Shown here piece after piece: positions 8,848 through 17,012 of a stretch of 64,000 bases of DNA. This DNA is from JADKFD01 sp050250665. GTDB taxonomy: Bacteria > Pseudomonadota > Gammaproteobacteria > Xanthomonadales > SZUA-5. Position numbers and translations under genes: made by a program. The notes under the pieces are model-generated. The model made no database searches, was not told the origin of the DNA, and worked only from the letters and a program-made list of their open reading frames with translations. Position 1 is the stretch's first letter; each line of letters begins with the position of its first letter. The DNA lies in the NCBI GenBank assembly GCA_050250665.1, contig JBFWOF010000035.1, positions 3,304-67,303 of the forward strand, given 5' to 3'.

Positions 8848-10347
8848 ATGCCTGCAATGAGCAAGGAACAATGGCTGGCTCGCGCCGCGGAGCTGCATAT
8901 TCCGCATCAGGCTTTCATCGACGGCAAGTCCGTGGATGCCGCCAGCGGCGCCACCTTCGACTGCATCAGCCCGATCGACGGTCGTCTGCTGGCCAAGGTC
9001 GCGTCCTGCGGTGCTGAGGATGTCGAGCGCGCCGTTGCCGCCGCCAGGCGCAGTTTCGAGGCGGGGGTCTGGTCGGCACGGCCGCCAGTGCAGCGCAAGA
9101 AGGTGCTGCAGCGCTTCGCCGAATTGATGCAGCAGTACCGCGAGGAACTGGCCTTGCTGGAAACGCTGGACATGGGCAAGCCGATCAACGATGCCCTGAA
9201 GGTGGATCTGCCCGCCAGCGTGCGCTGCATGAGTTGGACCGCCGAAGCCATCGACAAGGTTTACGGCGAGGTGGCGCCCACCGGACCGGATGAGCTGGGG
9301 CTGATCACGCGCGAGCCGCTGGGCGTGATCGGCGCCATTGTGCCGTGGAATTTCCCGCTGCTGATGGCCAGCTGGAAGATCGCCCCGGCGCTGGCGACCG
9401 GCAATTCGGTGATCCTGAAACCTTCGGAAAAATCTCCGCTGACGGCGCTGCGCATCGCCGAGCTGGCGATGGAAGCGGGCATACCCGCCGGGGTGTTCAA
9501 TGTGCTGCCGGGATTCGGCAAGGAAGCCGGCGAACCTCTGGCCTCGCACATGGACGTCGACGGGCTGGTCTTCACCGGTTCGACCGGCGTCGGCAAGCAT
9601 CTGCTCGGTTGCGCCGCTCGTTCCAACATGAAGCGCGCCTTCATGGAATGCGGCGGCAAGAGTCCGAACATCGTGTTCGCCGACGCGCCCAACCTCAAAC
9701 GTGCCGCCTACGCTGCCGCTTCGGGCATTTTCTACAATCAGGGCGAGGTCTGCACCGCCGCTTCGCGTCTGCTGGTCGAGCGCAGTATCCAGGACGAGTT
9801 CGTGGCCATGGTGGTCGAGGCCGGTCGCGGCATGCGTCCGCGTCATCCGCTGGATCCGGATGCGCCGACCGGCGCCATGGTCGACGATATCCAGATGCAG
9901 CGCGTGCTCGGCTACATCGGGAAGGGCAACGAACAGGGCGCACGCCTGCGTCTGGGCGGCGAGCGCGTGCTGAGCGAAACCGGCGGCTACTACATCGAGC
10001 CCACGATCTTCGATCAGGTCCGCCCGGACATGAGCATTGCCGCGGAAGAGATCTTCGGCCCGGTGTTGTCGGTGATCGCCTTCGATGAGGAAGCCGAGGC
10101 GCTGAAGATCGCCAACGACAGCGCCTATGGGCTCGCTGCAGGTGTGTGGACCCGCGACATCAACCGCGCCCATCGCATGGCCCGCAAGCTGCGGGCCGGC
10201 AGTGTCTGGGTCAACTACTGGGACGGTGGCGACATGACCGCACCCTTCGGCGGCTACAAGCAGTCGGGCAATGGTCGCGACAAATCCCTGCACGCCTTCG
10301 AGAAGTACACCGAGCTCAAGGCCACCTGGATCAATCTGGCGGATTGA
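8848..10347 (+). CDS. puuC: Aldehyde dehydrogenase, PuuC type
   Basis: A 499-residue NAD(P)-dependent aldehyde dehydrogenase. The catalytic cysteine lies in QGEVCTAASR, the general base in MECGGKSPN and the cofactor loop in FTGSTGVGK; the C-terminus has GGYKQSGNGRD. Length and sequence fit PuuC (gamma-glutamyl-gamma-aminobutyraldehyde dehydrogenase) and related aminoaldehyde dehydrogenases. An AGGA site lies upstream of the ATG. It is transcribed divergently from speB. In this cluster it would oxidise 4-aminobutyraldehyde or its gamma-glutamyl form on the way to GABA. Confidence 0.88.
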   Translation: MPAMSKEQWLARAAELHIPHQAFIDGKSVDAASGATFDCISPIDGRLLAKVASCGAEDVERAVAAARRSFEAGVWSARPPVQRKKVLQRFAELMQQYREELALLETLDMGKPINDALKVDLPASVRCMSWTAEAIDKVYGEVAPTGPDELGLITREPLGVIGAIVPWNFPLLMASWKIAPALATGNSVILKPSEKSPLTALRIAELAMEAGIPAGVFNVLPGFGKEAGEPLASHMDVDGLVFTGSTGVGKHLLGCAARSNMKRAFMECGGKSPNIVFADAPNLKRAAYAAASGIFYNQGEVCTAASRLLVERSIQDEFVAMVVEAGRGMRPRHPLDPDAPTGAMVDDIQMQRVLGYIGKGNEQGARLRLGGERVLSETGGYYIEPTIFDQVRPDMSIAAEEIFGPVLSVIAFDEEAEALKIANDSAYGLAAGVWTRDINRAHRMARKLRAGSVWVNYWDGGDMTAPFGGYKQSGNGRDKSLHAFEKYTELKATWINLAD

Positions 10348-10821
10348 GGCCGTTGCGGGAAACACAGGCGGGATCGCCTGCTGCGCGTAGCCCGTTGTGC
10401 CGCGCAGCGGCTCAGCGGGGCTTCTGCATCACCGCCCGGCGCCCTGTCGTCCTCAGAGCCGCGGCCGCCGGCGCGAATACCCGCCGGCACTCATCAGAAT
10501 CCACACGCGCCGGAGCCGCGCTACCAACTGTAGGAGCGACCTCGCGTCGCGACCGGCCAGCCGCACGTCCGCCGCAGCGGTCGCGCCGCAAGGGCGCTCC
10601 TACCGGTGAACAAAGTCGGCGTTGCGCTCACAACGAGCCCGCGGAAAAGGCTAGAGACCGTCACTCCCAGTGCACTTCTCCGCGTTCTCCGCGCCTCCGC
10701 GTGAGATATCCGGCGCTCAGCCGCGGAATGCGGCCGTGGAGGGCGCCGCGCCGCGGCGCCGCCTTGCTTTTCCTGTAGGTCAAAAGCGACCGCGCAGGCG
10801 CGCGGCCCTCCTTGAAGCCGC
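10348..10821. other. Repeat-filled intergenic region
   Basis: No gene is recognised. Four repeat types were seen. The block at 10390-10438 matches, inverted, the one at 12268-12322. The short segments at 10530-10557 and 10577-10605 are inverted relative to one another (ggagcg...gtcgcgac and gtcgcgcc...gcgctcc). The block at 10660-10730 (ttctccgcgttctccgcgcctccgcg) resembles the one near 34.25-34.36 kb. The last is the GC-rich inverted-repeat element listed separately. Confidence 0.6.
10736..10812 (+). repeat. GC-rich dispersed inverted-repeat element, copy 2
   Basis: The same architecture as the copy near 0.11 kb: a left arm GGAGGGCGCCGCGCCGCGGC, a variable middle with 'tttcctgtaggtcaaaa', and a right arm CGCGCAGGCGCGCGGCCCTC. 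It ends only a few bases from the stop codon of the rhodanese gene and might act as its transcription terminator. Confidence 0.7.
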
Positions 10822-11208
10822 TCAGATCTCTACCGCGCGTTGCTCCTGGGTCCAGGCGTTGAAGCCGCCCGCCAGGGACAGCGGTTCGACAAAACCCAGA
10901 CGCTTCAGAGCCTCGGCCGCGAGCGCGCTGCGGCCACCGCTGCGGCAATACACCGCGATCGGCTGATCGCGATGGGCCAAGGCAGGATCCTTGACGAAAT
11001 TCACCGCCGGATGACCGTCAATTTCGAATTCGAGCACGCCACGCGGAATGTTGACTGCTCCGGGGATGTGGCCTGCGGCAAATTCCGCCGGCTCGCGCAC
11101 GTCGACGATCGGGCATCCGCCGCTCTGCAGACGCAACAATTCAGTGCCGCCAATTTCCTTGATCTGTGATCTGGCGTGAGAGATCAGATCCTGTACCGTG
11201 GTGCGCAT
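10822..11208 (-). CDS. Single-domain rhodanese (sulfurtransferase)
   Basis: A 128-residue cytoplasmic rhodanese-fold protein. Seen are VDVREPAEFAAGHIPGAVNIPRG (CH2A-like region), the active-site loop VYCRSGGRSA with its cysteine, and a C-terminal LAGGFNAW motif. It should carry a persulfide on the loop cysteine and transfer sulfane sulfur. An ACGGAG site supports the start; eight further in-frame residues upstream are possible. It is divergent from the persulfide-dioxygenase-like gene, a pairing well known in sulfide/persulfide detoxification loci. Confidence 0.88.
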   Translation of the reverse strand: MRTTVQDLISHARSQIKEIGGTELLRLQSGGCPIVDVREPAEFAAGHIPGAVNIPRGVLEFEIDGHPAVNFVKDPALAHRDQPIAVYCRSGGRSALAAEALKRLGFVEPLSLAGGFNAWTQEQRAVEI

Positions 11209-11239
11209 GCTCTGCTCCGTAGTCGGCTGCATTAAGATT

Positions 11240-11254
11240 CATCTACTTTAGATA
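11240..11254. promoter_or_regulatory. Candidate operator in the rhodanese/hydrolase divergent promoter
   Basis: A short AT-rich inverted repeat, ATCTA-ctt-TAGAT, lies in the 147-bp region between two divergent sulfur genes, in otherwise GC-rich DNA. Its position is suitable for a shared operator or for promoter -10 elements on either strand. No regulator has been matched to it; function is inference. Confidence 0.3.
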
Positions 11255-11355
11255 TGGCTCATGTAATATGCAAGGCTGGACCGACGACGCGTTGGCGTCT
11301 GATTCATCGGACTCAGCGCGGCAAGTCCGGTCAACTCTTCCAACGGAGATCTTCC

Positions 11356-12219
11356 ATGCAAGCCCAGGTGCAACCCTTCTTTCACGCCCAGAGCAATACC
11401 TACACCTATGTCGTCAGCGATCCGGCGACCGGGGCAGCTGCGGTGATCGATCCTTGCCTGGATTTCGATGCCAGATCCGGGCGCACGGGCGTGAAGTCTG
11501 CGGCAGCCATACTCGAGCATCTGCAGTCCAAGGGCTTGCAGCTACTTTGGATACTTGAAACCCACGCGCATGCCGATCACCTCAGCGCCGGTCGCTGGCT
11601 GAAATCGCAGCAGCCGCAAGCGCAGCTGGCCATTGGCCAGGGTATCCGCGAGGTCCAGCACACCTTCAAGCCGGTGTTCAATCTGGGTGATGACTTTGCC
11701 ACGGACGGCAGCCAGTTCGACCGGCTGTTCGCTGACGCCGAGCACTTTGCCATCGGCGAGCTGGATGCCGAAGTGCTGGCCACGCCCGGACACACCAATG
11801 ACAGTGTCAGCTATCTGATCGGCGATGCCCTGTTTGTGGGCGATACCCTGTTCATGCCCGACGGCGGCAGCGCCCGCTGCGACTTTCCGGGGGGCAGCGC
11901 CGCGCGTTTGTATCAGTCGATCCAGCGTCTGTACGCACTACCCGATAACACCCGGGTGTTTGTCTGTCACGACTATGGTCCCAACGGTCGCGAATTCCGC
12001 TGCCAGACCAGCATTGGTGAACAGAAGGCCGCCAATATCCATGTGCGTGCCGACGTCGCGCAGGCGGAGTTCGTGCGCATCCGCGAGGCCCGCGACGCCA
12101 CGCTGGACATGCCGACGCTGATCCTGCCGTCGATACAGGTGAATATCCGCGCCGGTGATCTGCCGGAGCCCGAGGCCAACGGCGTGCGCTATCTGAAATT
12201 GCCGCTGGACCAGTTCTGA
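11356..12219 (+). CDS. Metallo-beta-lactamase-fold hydrolase, persulfide-dioxygenase/Blh type
   Basis: A 287-residue MBL-fold protein. The metal motif is THAHADHLSAG, with further ligands in ATPGHTNDS, FVGDTLFMPDGG and FVCHDYGP. The pattern fits the ETHE1/Blh branch, which oxidises glutathione persulfide to sulfite using iron, rather than true beta-lactamases. The start was chosen at the ATG preceded by CGGAG; 34 further in-frame residues upstream lie in the promoter region. Divergent to the rhodanese gene, it would form a persulfide-handling pair at the left border of the sulfur island. Confidence 0.85.
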   Translation: MQAQVQPFFHAQSNTYTYVVSDPATGAAAVIDPCLDFDARSGRTGVKSAAAILEHLQSKGLQLLWILETHAHADHLSAGRWLKSQQPQAQLAIGQGIREVQHTFKPVFNLGDDFATDGSQFDRLFADAEHFAIGELDAEVLATPGHTNDSVSYLIGDALFVGDTLFMPDGGSARCDFPGGSAARLYQSIQRLYALPDNTRVFVCHDYGPNGREFRCQTSIGEQKAANIHVRADVAQAEFVRIREARDATLDMPTLILPSIQVNIRAGDLPEPEANGVRYLKLPLDQF

Positions 12220-12878
12220 TCGCTGGCAATGCCCGGCTCTTGTAGCCCGAAGTGCGCGCAGCGCTCTCCGGGCGGTGATGCAGATGAGCCCCGGTGAGCC
12301 ACTGCGCGGCACACCAGGCTACGCACAGCAGGCGAGTTCATGGCCCGTGGGCAGTGTCGGACCGATACAGGTGGCTCTCCATGAACCCATGTCGCAGGTT
12401 TTTGATTTGCTCTTGCAGGTCACGTTGCTCGCGTAGCGAGCTACGTGACGCAACTGGATGTCACGTAGTCCGCTGACGCGGACAACATGACCTACGACGG
12501 CGAGTTCATGGCCAGTGGGCAGTGTCGGGCCGACACACGCGGCTCGCAATGAACCATCCACAACTGATGATGCAGGCCGGAAGGATGCCGCGGACTTGCC
12601 GAAACTGATCAGATTCACCTAATTCATGTGTAACTAATTTAGCGAATTCCTGCGTCTTGCCCGTTGTAGGGCATCAGCATGTGCCCGAAATGCCTCTGCA
12701 AGACATTGATCGATAACACTAAAGCCTGAAATATGGCGACGATCTGCAGCAAGCCGAGTTGCTGCGCTGCACGGTTGACAGCGGCTGAGGGCTTCATGAA
12801 AACTCACTGGACATACCCGGGGTGGTATCTGATGCGCTCCGGGTGAACTGCCCATGCACGGCACCTGGGAGGGTGAAC
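12220..12878. other. Repeat-rich intergenic region before the YeeE operon
   Basis: No gene is seen. It holds a block related to 10.39 kb (12268-12322), two direct copies of a 'gcgagttcatggcc' element (12332-12386 and 12500-12555, with an inverted relative at 34172-34205), and between them a hairpin block related to the speB/puuC repeats (12416-12495). The last 250 bases drop in GC content and contain the 9-bp palindrome CTAATTTAG at 12634-12642, whose core is shared with the palindrome upstream of the octaheme cytochrome gene. The promoter of the downstream operon probably lies here. Confidence 0.55.
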
Positions 12879-13397
12879 ATGAGTTCAGAGGCGAAGCCGT
12901 TATGGCGTCCGCACGCAGCGGGCTTGCTGCTGGGATTGGGATTGCTGTTGACCTTCCTGCTCACCGGCCACGGTCTGGGCGGTAGCGGGTTCACCACTGC
13001 CCTGGCGGCCGCCGGCGCTGACGTGTTGGCACCTTCAACCACGGCGGGGAACAGCTATCTGGGTCCCATGGTGTCCGACGGCAACAATCCGCTGGATGCC
13101 TGGATCACCTGGCAGGTGCTGGGCGTAGCCATCGGCGCCTTGATCGGCGCGGTCTCTGCACGCCGTTTCCGGTTCGATGTCGATGGACCCACCCGCCTGA
13201 AGAAGGCGGGTCGATTGACCATGGCCCTGGTCGGCGGGGTCATTGCCGGATTTGGCGCGCGCATTTCCCTGGGCTGTACCAGCGGCCTTGGGCTGTCAGG
13301 CGCAGCGACGCTGGCTACTGCCGGTTTTGTGTTTCTCGGTGGCTTCTTCATTTCCGGTGCGATCTTCGGACTGCTGACACGGAGGCTGTGGCAATGA
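12879..13397 (+). CDS. YeeE/YedE-family sulfur transporter subunit, first half (pair 1)
   Basis: A 172-residue membrane protein with about four hydrophobic segments. The signature GARISLGCTSGLGLSG contains the conserved cysteine that, in YeeE (TsuA) structures, passes thiosulfate across the membrane. GGGAGGG precedes the chosen ATG; 19 more in-frame residues upstream are unlikely. The stop overlaps the start of the second half by four bases, so the two halves are translationally coupled. It would move thiosulfate or sulfane sulfur across the inner membrane. Confidence 0.85.
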   Translation: MSSEAKPLWRPHAAGLLLGLGLLLTFLLTGHGLGGSGFTTALAAAGADVLAPSTTAGNSYLGPMVSDGNNPLDAWITWQVLGVAIGALIGAVSARRFRFDVDGPTRLKKAGRLTMALVGGVIAGFGARISLGCTSGLGLSGAATLATAGFVFLGGFFISGAIFGLLTRRLWQ

Positions 13398-13954
13398 GCT
13401 TTCCCCTGGGTTACACCGGCGTGATCTCCGGACTGGTCTGCGGCGTGGTCTTTGGGTTCGCCCTCGAGCGCGCCGGGTTTGCCAGCGCCTGCAAACTCAC
13501 TGCGCAGCTGCGATTTCGCGACTGGGCGGTATTCAACGTGATGTTCACTGCCATCCTGGTGTGCGCATTCGGGCTCTATTTCCTGCAACTGGCAGGACTG
13601 GTCGCCAGCGACAGCCTGTACGTGCCGACCACTTATCTCTGGGCGACGGCACTGGGCGGAGTCGGTGTGGGCGCCGGCATGGCGATCGGTGGCTACTGTC
13701 CGGGGACCTCGGTGGTCGGCTTCATGTCCGGCAAGATCGATGGTCTGGTGTTCTTCCTCGGCATCGTGCTCGGCACCTGGGTCTTCGCCGGTGCCTATGA
13801 TGCCCTCAAGCCCATGCTCGAAGCGGCGCCGGGTCCTGAGGGACAAACCCTGTCGCAACTGCTGCATGTGCCCGATCTGGTGGTGCTGCTGGCGCTGACC
13901 GCAGTGGCGGCAGTGGTCGGCTGGTTCACTGCCCGTCCGAGTGCTCGAACCTGA
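13394..13954 (+). CDS. YeeE/YedE-family sulfur transporter subunit, second half (pair 1)
   Basis: A 186-residue membrane protein with five to six hydrophobic helices. It carries the partner signature GGYCPGTSVVGFMSGKIDG with a conserved Cys-Pro. The ATG overlaps the upstream stop codon (ATGA), and GGAGG lies inside the end of the first gene; a GTG two codons earlier is too close to that site. Together with the preceding gene it makes one complete YeeE-like transporter. The last 35 residues include an extra hydrophobic helix. Confidence 0.85.
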   Translation: MSFPLGYTGVISGLVCGVVFGFALERAGFASACKLTAQLRFRDWAVFNVMFTAILVCAFGLYFLQLAGLVASDSLYVPTTYLWATALGGVGVGAGMAIGGYCPGTSVVGFMSGKIDGLVFFLGIVLGTWVFAGAYDALKPMLEAAPGPEGQTLSQLLHVPDLVVLLALTAVAAVVGWFTARPSART

Positions 13955-13972
13955 TCCTCTGGGAGCAAGCTA

Positions 13973-14215
13973 ATGCAATCCAAGTCCAAGACCTCGAATT
14001 CGCGTCAGCTGAGCGAACGGCTGTCGGCACTGCTGATGGCCTCAGCTCTGGCGGTGTTGCCGGCAGCCTGTGCCCAGCCCGATGACAGTCAGGCTCCGAC
14101 CACGGCCAAGACGGAACCCGCTGCACCCACCGATGCGGCGCCGGCAGATCAGCCGGCACCGGCCAATCCCTGCGCACCCAAGCCGAAGAAAAAGCCGGCC
14201 AATCCCTGCGAATAA
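13973..14215 (+). CDS. Small Pro/Ala/Cys-rich lipoprotein candidate
   Basis: An 80-residue protein of no recognised family. It has a basic N-terminus, a hydrophobic stretch (LLMASALAVLPAAC) ending in a lipobox-like cysteine, and a proline/alanine-rich tail. The tail contains a twice-repeated PANPC motif (PAPANPCAPKP and KKKPANPCE). A GGGAG site precedes the ATG. It lies between the YeeE pair and the DUF6969-like gene with very short gaps, so it is almost certainly in the same operon. The two C-terminal cysteines could hold metal or sulfane sulfur in the periplasm (inference). Confidence 0.7.
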   Translation: MQSKSKTSNSRQLSERLSALLMASALAVLPAACAQPDDSQAPTTAKTEPAAPTDAAPADQPAPANPCAPKPKKKPANPCE

Positions 14216-14221
14216 GCGCTC

Positions 14222-14899
14222 ATGAGCGGCAGCGTCCTGATTCCCGAGCCCGCTTCCGGCGAGCGCAGACGTCTGCGCCAGGCCGGGTCGGAACTGCTGG
14301 AAGTGATGCAGACGCTGCAGCAGCGGGGACGCAACGTGATCACCGAATTGCAGGGAGATGGACCGTCGATGACACAGTGGCAGCACTATCCCGATGACGA
14401 TGCCACTGATCCCGTGAGCGGTTATCGCTGGTACTACCACGCCCATCCGGAAGCCAGTGCACGGGGGGAGCACGGTCATTTTCATGTCTTCGCCGCTGCT
14501 CCGGCTGGCCGCGGCTACACCCACCTGCTGGGCCTGTCGATGTCGGCCACTGGCTTGCCCCTGCGGGCCTTCACGACCAATCGCTGGGTCACCAATGAGA
14601 TCTACCAGCCGGCGGCGCGGGTGCTGAGTCGGGCGCGGCAGTTTGTGATGCGCCAGCCCGCAAAGTGGGCTCTGGTGCATCAATGGCTGGCGGCCACGCT
14701 GACGCTGTTCGGTCCGCAGATCACCTGGCTGTTGCACGAGCGTGATCGGCGCCTGGCGGCGGCGCAGATCCGTCGAGCTTCCGTGTTTGAAGACCGTCGC
14801 ACCAACCTGCTGTCGCAGTGTCGTCTCGATCTGCAGGCGCAGTTCGAATGGCTGGACGCTGCCGGCCCCCTCAAGATCCGCAATGGAGCAATCCGATGA
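14222..14899 (+). CDS. DUF6969-like protein of unknown function
   Basis: A 225-residue soluble protein without signal peptide. The central region has conserved-looking aromatic/His motifs: WQHYPDDDATDPVSGYRWYYHAHP, then EHGHFHVF, and TTNRWVTNEIYQP. The His-rich EHGHFHVF segment looks like a metal site. I recall this motif pattern as DUF6969, a family without assigned function. It begins six bases after the small lipoprotein gene and overlaps the sulfurtransferase start by four bases (ATGA), tying it to sulfur metabolism by context. Confidence 0.7.
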   Translation: MSGSVLIPEPASGERRRLRQAGSELLEVMQTLQQRGRNVITELQGDGPSMTQWQHYPDDDATDPVSGYRWYYHAHPEASARGEHGHFHVFAAAPAGRGYTHLLGLSMSATGLPLRAFTTNRWVTNEIYQPAARVLSRARQFVMRQPAKWALVHQWLAATLTLFGPQITWLLHERDRRLAAAQIRRASVFEDRRTNLLSQCRLDLQAQFEWLDAAGPLKIRNGAIR

Positions 14900-15864
14900 A
14901 ACTGCAAGCCGTATTTGTACTGCTGAGCTCGCTGGGTTTCGCAGCGGCCGCCGCTGAATTGCCAGGCCCGGTGGTGTCCGTTGCCTGGCTCAACGAACAT
15001 CGCGCGGAAGTGGTGGTTCTGGACGTGCGCAGCGATGTTGCCGGATTCACCACGGCGCCCGAGTGGTCCACCGATGCCAAGACCGGTGCCAATGTGCTCG
15101 ACAGCAGCGGCGGTCATATTGCCGACGCCCGGCTGGTGGACTTCAACCTGTGGCGCGTGAGTGCGGAGGTTGAGGGTCACAAGATCGACAAGCTGATCCC
15201 CAGCGCCGGGGAAGTGCAGACCCTGATGCGCGGGCTCGGGGTCAAGGCTGATGACACGCTGGTCTTGACCACCCCTGGAGCCGATCCCAGCGAGGTCGAT
15301 ATGGCCGCCCGTGTGTACTGGACCCTCAAGACCTATGGCGGCAAGCAGATGGCTCTGCTGGATGGCGGCAATGCGGCCTGGTTACAGGCGGGCTACCCGG
15401 TATCCGTCGATGCGCCTGCGAAACTGGCTGCCGGCGACTGGAGCGCAGCCGATCGCAACAATGCCTGGCTGGCACAGGCCGACGATTTGAAGCCGGGCAA
15501 GGGCGGGCCGCAGCTGATCGACGCCCGTCCGGTGCCGCAGTACCTGGGTGTGGTCTACAAGAAGCCGGCAGTCGCTGCCGGTGGACACGTCGAGGGCGCG
15601 GTGAACTACCCGATCGAACTGCAGACGCGCCCGGCAGGCCTGGCGCAGATGTTCCTGACGTCCGAGCAATATCGCAGCGTCATGAAGGGCCTGGGCTATG
15701 TGCCTCAGGCCGGTGCCATCACCTACTGCAATACCGGGCACATGGCGGCCGGGGCCTGGTTCGTGATGAGCGAGATCATGGGCAACCCCGATACCCGGCT
15801 GTACGACGGCTCCATGCACGAATGGACCACGCTGGGACGTCCGGTGATAGGCGTGGGTCTCTGA
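14896..15864 (+). CDS. Periplasmic two-domain rhodanese (thiosulfate sulfurtransferase)
   Basis: A 322-residue protein with an N-terminal signal peptide (MKLQAVFVLLSSLGFAAAAA). It has two rhodanese domains. The first, around VVVLDVRS and LLDGGNAAW, lacks a loop cysteine. The second, around QLIDARP, has the active loop ITYCNTGHMA. It should transfer sulfane sulfur from thiosulfate to an acceptor in the periplasm. The ATG overlaps the previous stop and has TGGAG upstream. It is the last gene of the YeeE/lipoprotein/DUF6969 operon and probably supplies or receives sulfur handled by the YeeE channel. Confidence 0.88.
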   Translation: MKLQAVFVLLSSLGFAAAAAELPGPVVSVAWLNEHRAEVVVLDVRSDVAGFTTAPEWSTDAKTGANVLDSSGGHIADARLVDFNLWRVSAEVEGHKIDKLIPSAGEVQTLMRGLGVKADDTLVLTTPGADPSEVDMAARVYWTLKTYGGKQMALLDGGNAAWLQAGYPVSVDAPAKLAAGDWSAADRNNAWLAQADDLKPGKGGPQLIDARPVPQYLGVVYKKPAVAAGGHVEGAVNYPIELQTRPAGLAQMFLTSEQYRSVMKGLGYVPQAGAITYCNTGHMAAGAWFVMSEIMGNPDTRLYDGSMHEWTTLGRPVIGVGL

Positions 15865-15891
15865 GCGATGAGCCCGACTGAGCGCCAGTTG

Positions 15892-16884
15892 TCAGCGAGC
15901 TTGTTCGGCGGCAGCGCCGAGCATCTCGACCTGCATTTCCAGGTACACGCTGTAGGCATTGCGGCGATTGGCGGCCTCGAAGGTGGGCAGGTCGGCATAC
16001 GCGGACCAGTCGATGGCCGCGTAGGCCTCGTCGAAGCTGCTCAGCTCCTCGACCGCGGCGCCCATCTGTGTGCGCAGGAACTGGAGGTAGTCGGCGGTCA
16101 GCCGCAGATCGTCGTCGACCGCGCAGGACATGTCGCCATGGCCGGGCACGATGCAGCGCGGCTGCAGCGCGCGCATGGCCTCGATATCGTTCAGCCAGCC
16201 GCGGGTATTGCCGTCGACGACGAAGGGCAGCCGTCCGTTGAAATAGAGATCACCGGCAAACAGCACGCGCGGTGCGACCACCAGCAGCATCAGATCGTCG
16301 GGCGCATGGGCGTGTCCAGCCGAGATCAGACGAAAAGCCGTTCCTCCCAGGTCGAAATCCATGGACTCACCGGCGCGCAGATCGAGCCAGCGATCGGCCG
16401 GGAGCAGGCGGGTGCGCTCATCCACCCAGGGTGCCAGGGTGGTGCGACGCTCGGACAGACGCTCGCGGGCGAGATCGGAATCCAGATAGATGCGACCTTC
16501 AGCCCGCGCCCAGATCTCGGCGCCTGCGGCCTTGAACACCTGCAAGCCATAGACATGATCGGCGTGGTAGTGGCTGACGATCACGCGGCGCACGGGCTCG
16601 GTGGTGATGGTCTTGATGGCCTCCAACATGGCTTGCGCCAGGGCCGGCGTGCCGAGCGCGTCGAAGACCAGCACGCCATCGTCGGTGAGCACGAATCCGG
16701 CATTGCTGGTGTAGCCCTGGTTCCCGGCGCTGGCCTGTCCGGATTCGCCGCGGAAGTACCAGATGCGATCGACCACGGCTTCGGCACGCAGGGTCGGCGG
16801 AGTCTGGGGCTTCGGCGCTTGCGCCCAGGCCGAGCCACCGAGTCCGATCAGCATCAGGATTCCACACCAGCAACGGCGATTCAT
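15892..16884 (-). CDS. Secreted MBL-fold hydrolase, SoxH-like
   Basis: A 330-residue metallo-beta-lactamase-fold protein with a signal peptide (MNRRCWCGILMLIGLGGSAWAQA). Metal motifs are SHYHADHVYG, SAGHAHAPDDLM, FAGDLYFNGRLPFVVDG and VPGHGDM. The family is the quinoprotein-relay/SoxH branch, often encoded in sox loci; its reaction is not established. The start was set at the ATG with TGGAGCGC upstream rather than a 50-residue-longer frame that would overlap the soxC promoter. It is divergent from soxC, so both share a 128-bp promoter region. Confidence 0.82.
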   Translation of the reverse strand: MNRRCWCGILMLIGLGGSAWAQAPKPQTPPTLRAEAVVDRIWYFRGESGQASAGNQGYTSNAGFVLTDDGVLVFDALGTPALAQAMLEAIKTITTEPVRRVIVSHYHADHVYGLQVFKAAGAEIWARAEGRIYLDSDLARERLSERRTTLAPWVDERTRLLPADRWLDLRAGESMDFDLGGTAFRLISAGHAHAPDDLMLLVVAPRVLFAGDLYFNGRLPFVVDGNTRGWLNDIEAMRALQPRCIVPGHGDMSCAVDDDLRLTADYLQFLRTQMGAAVEELSSFDEAYAAIDWSAYADLPTFEAANRRNAYSVYLEMQVEMLGAAAEQAR

Positions 16885-17012
16885 GCGCTCCAGATCAGGG
16901 GTGTCGGCGGCAAGGACAGACATCGTACCCAAAGCCGGGGCCGGAATGCAGGTACTACCCACCGTATCGGCCCAGCGGCCGCAGTTGCCCGCCACCGAAC
17001 TGGAGGATTGCA

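Noticed and set aside
8722..10365. A 547-codon open frame opposite puuC.
   Set aside because: Antisense shadow in GC-rich DNA; puuC has intact catalytic motifs on the plus strand.
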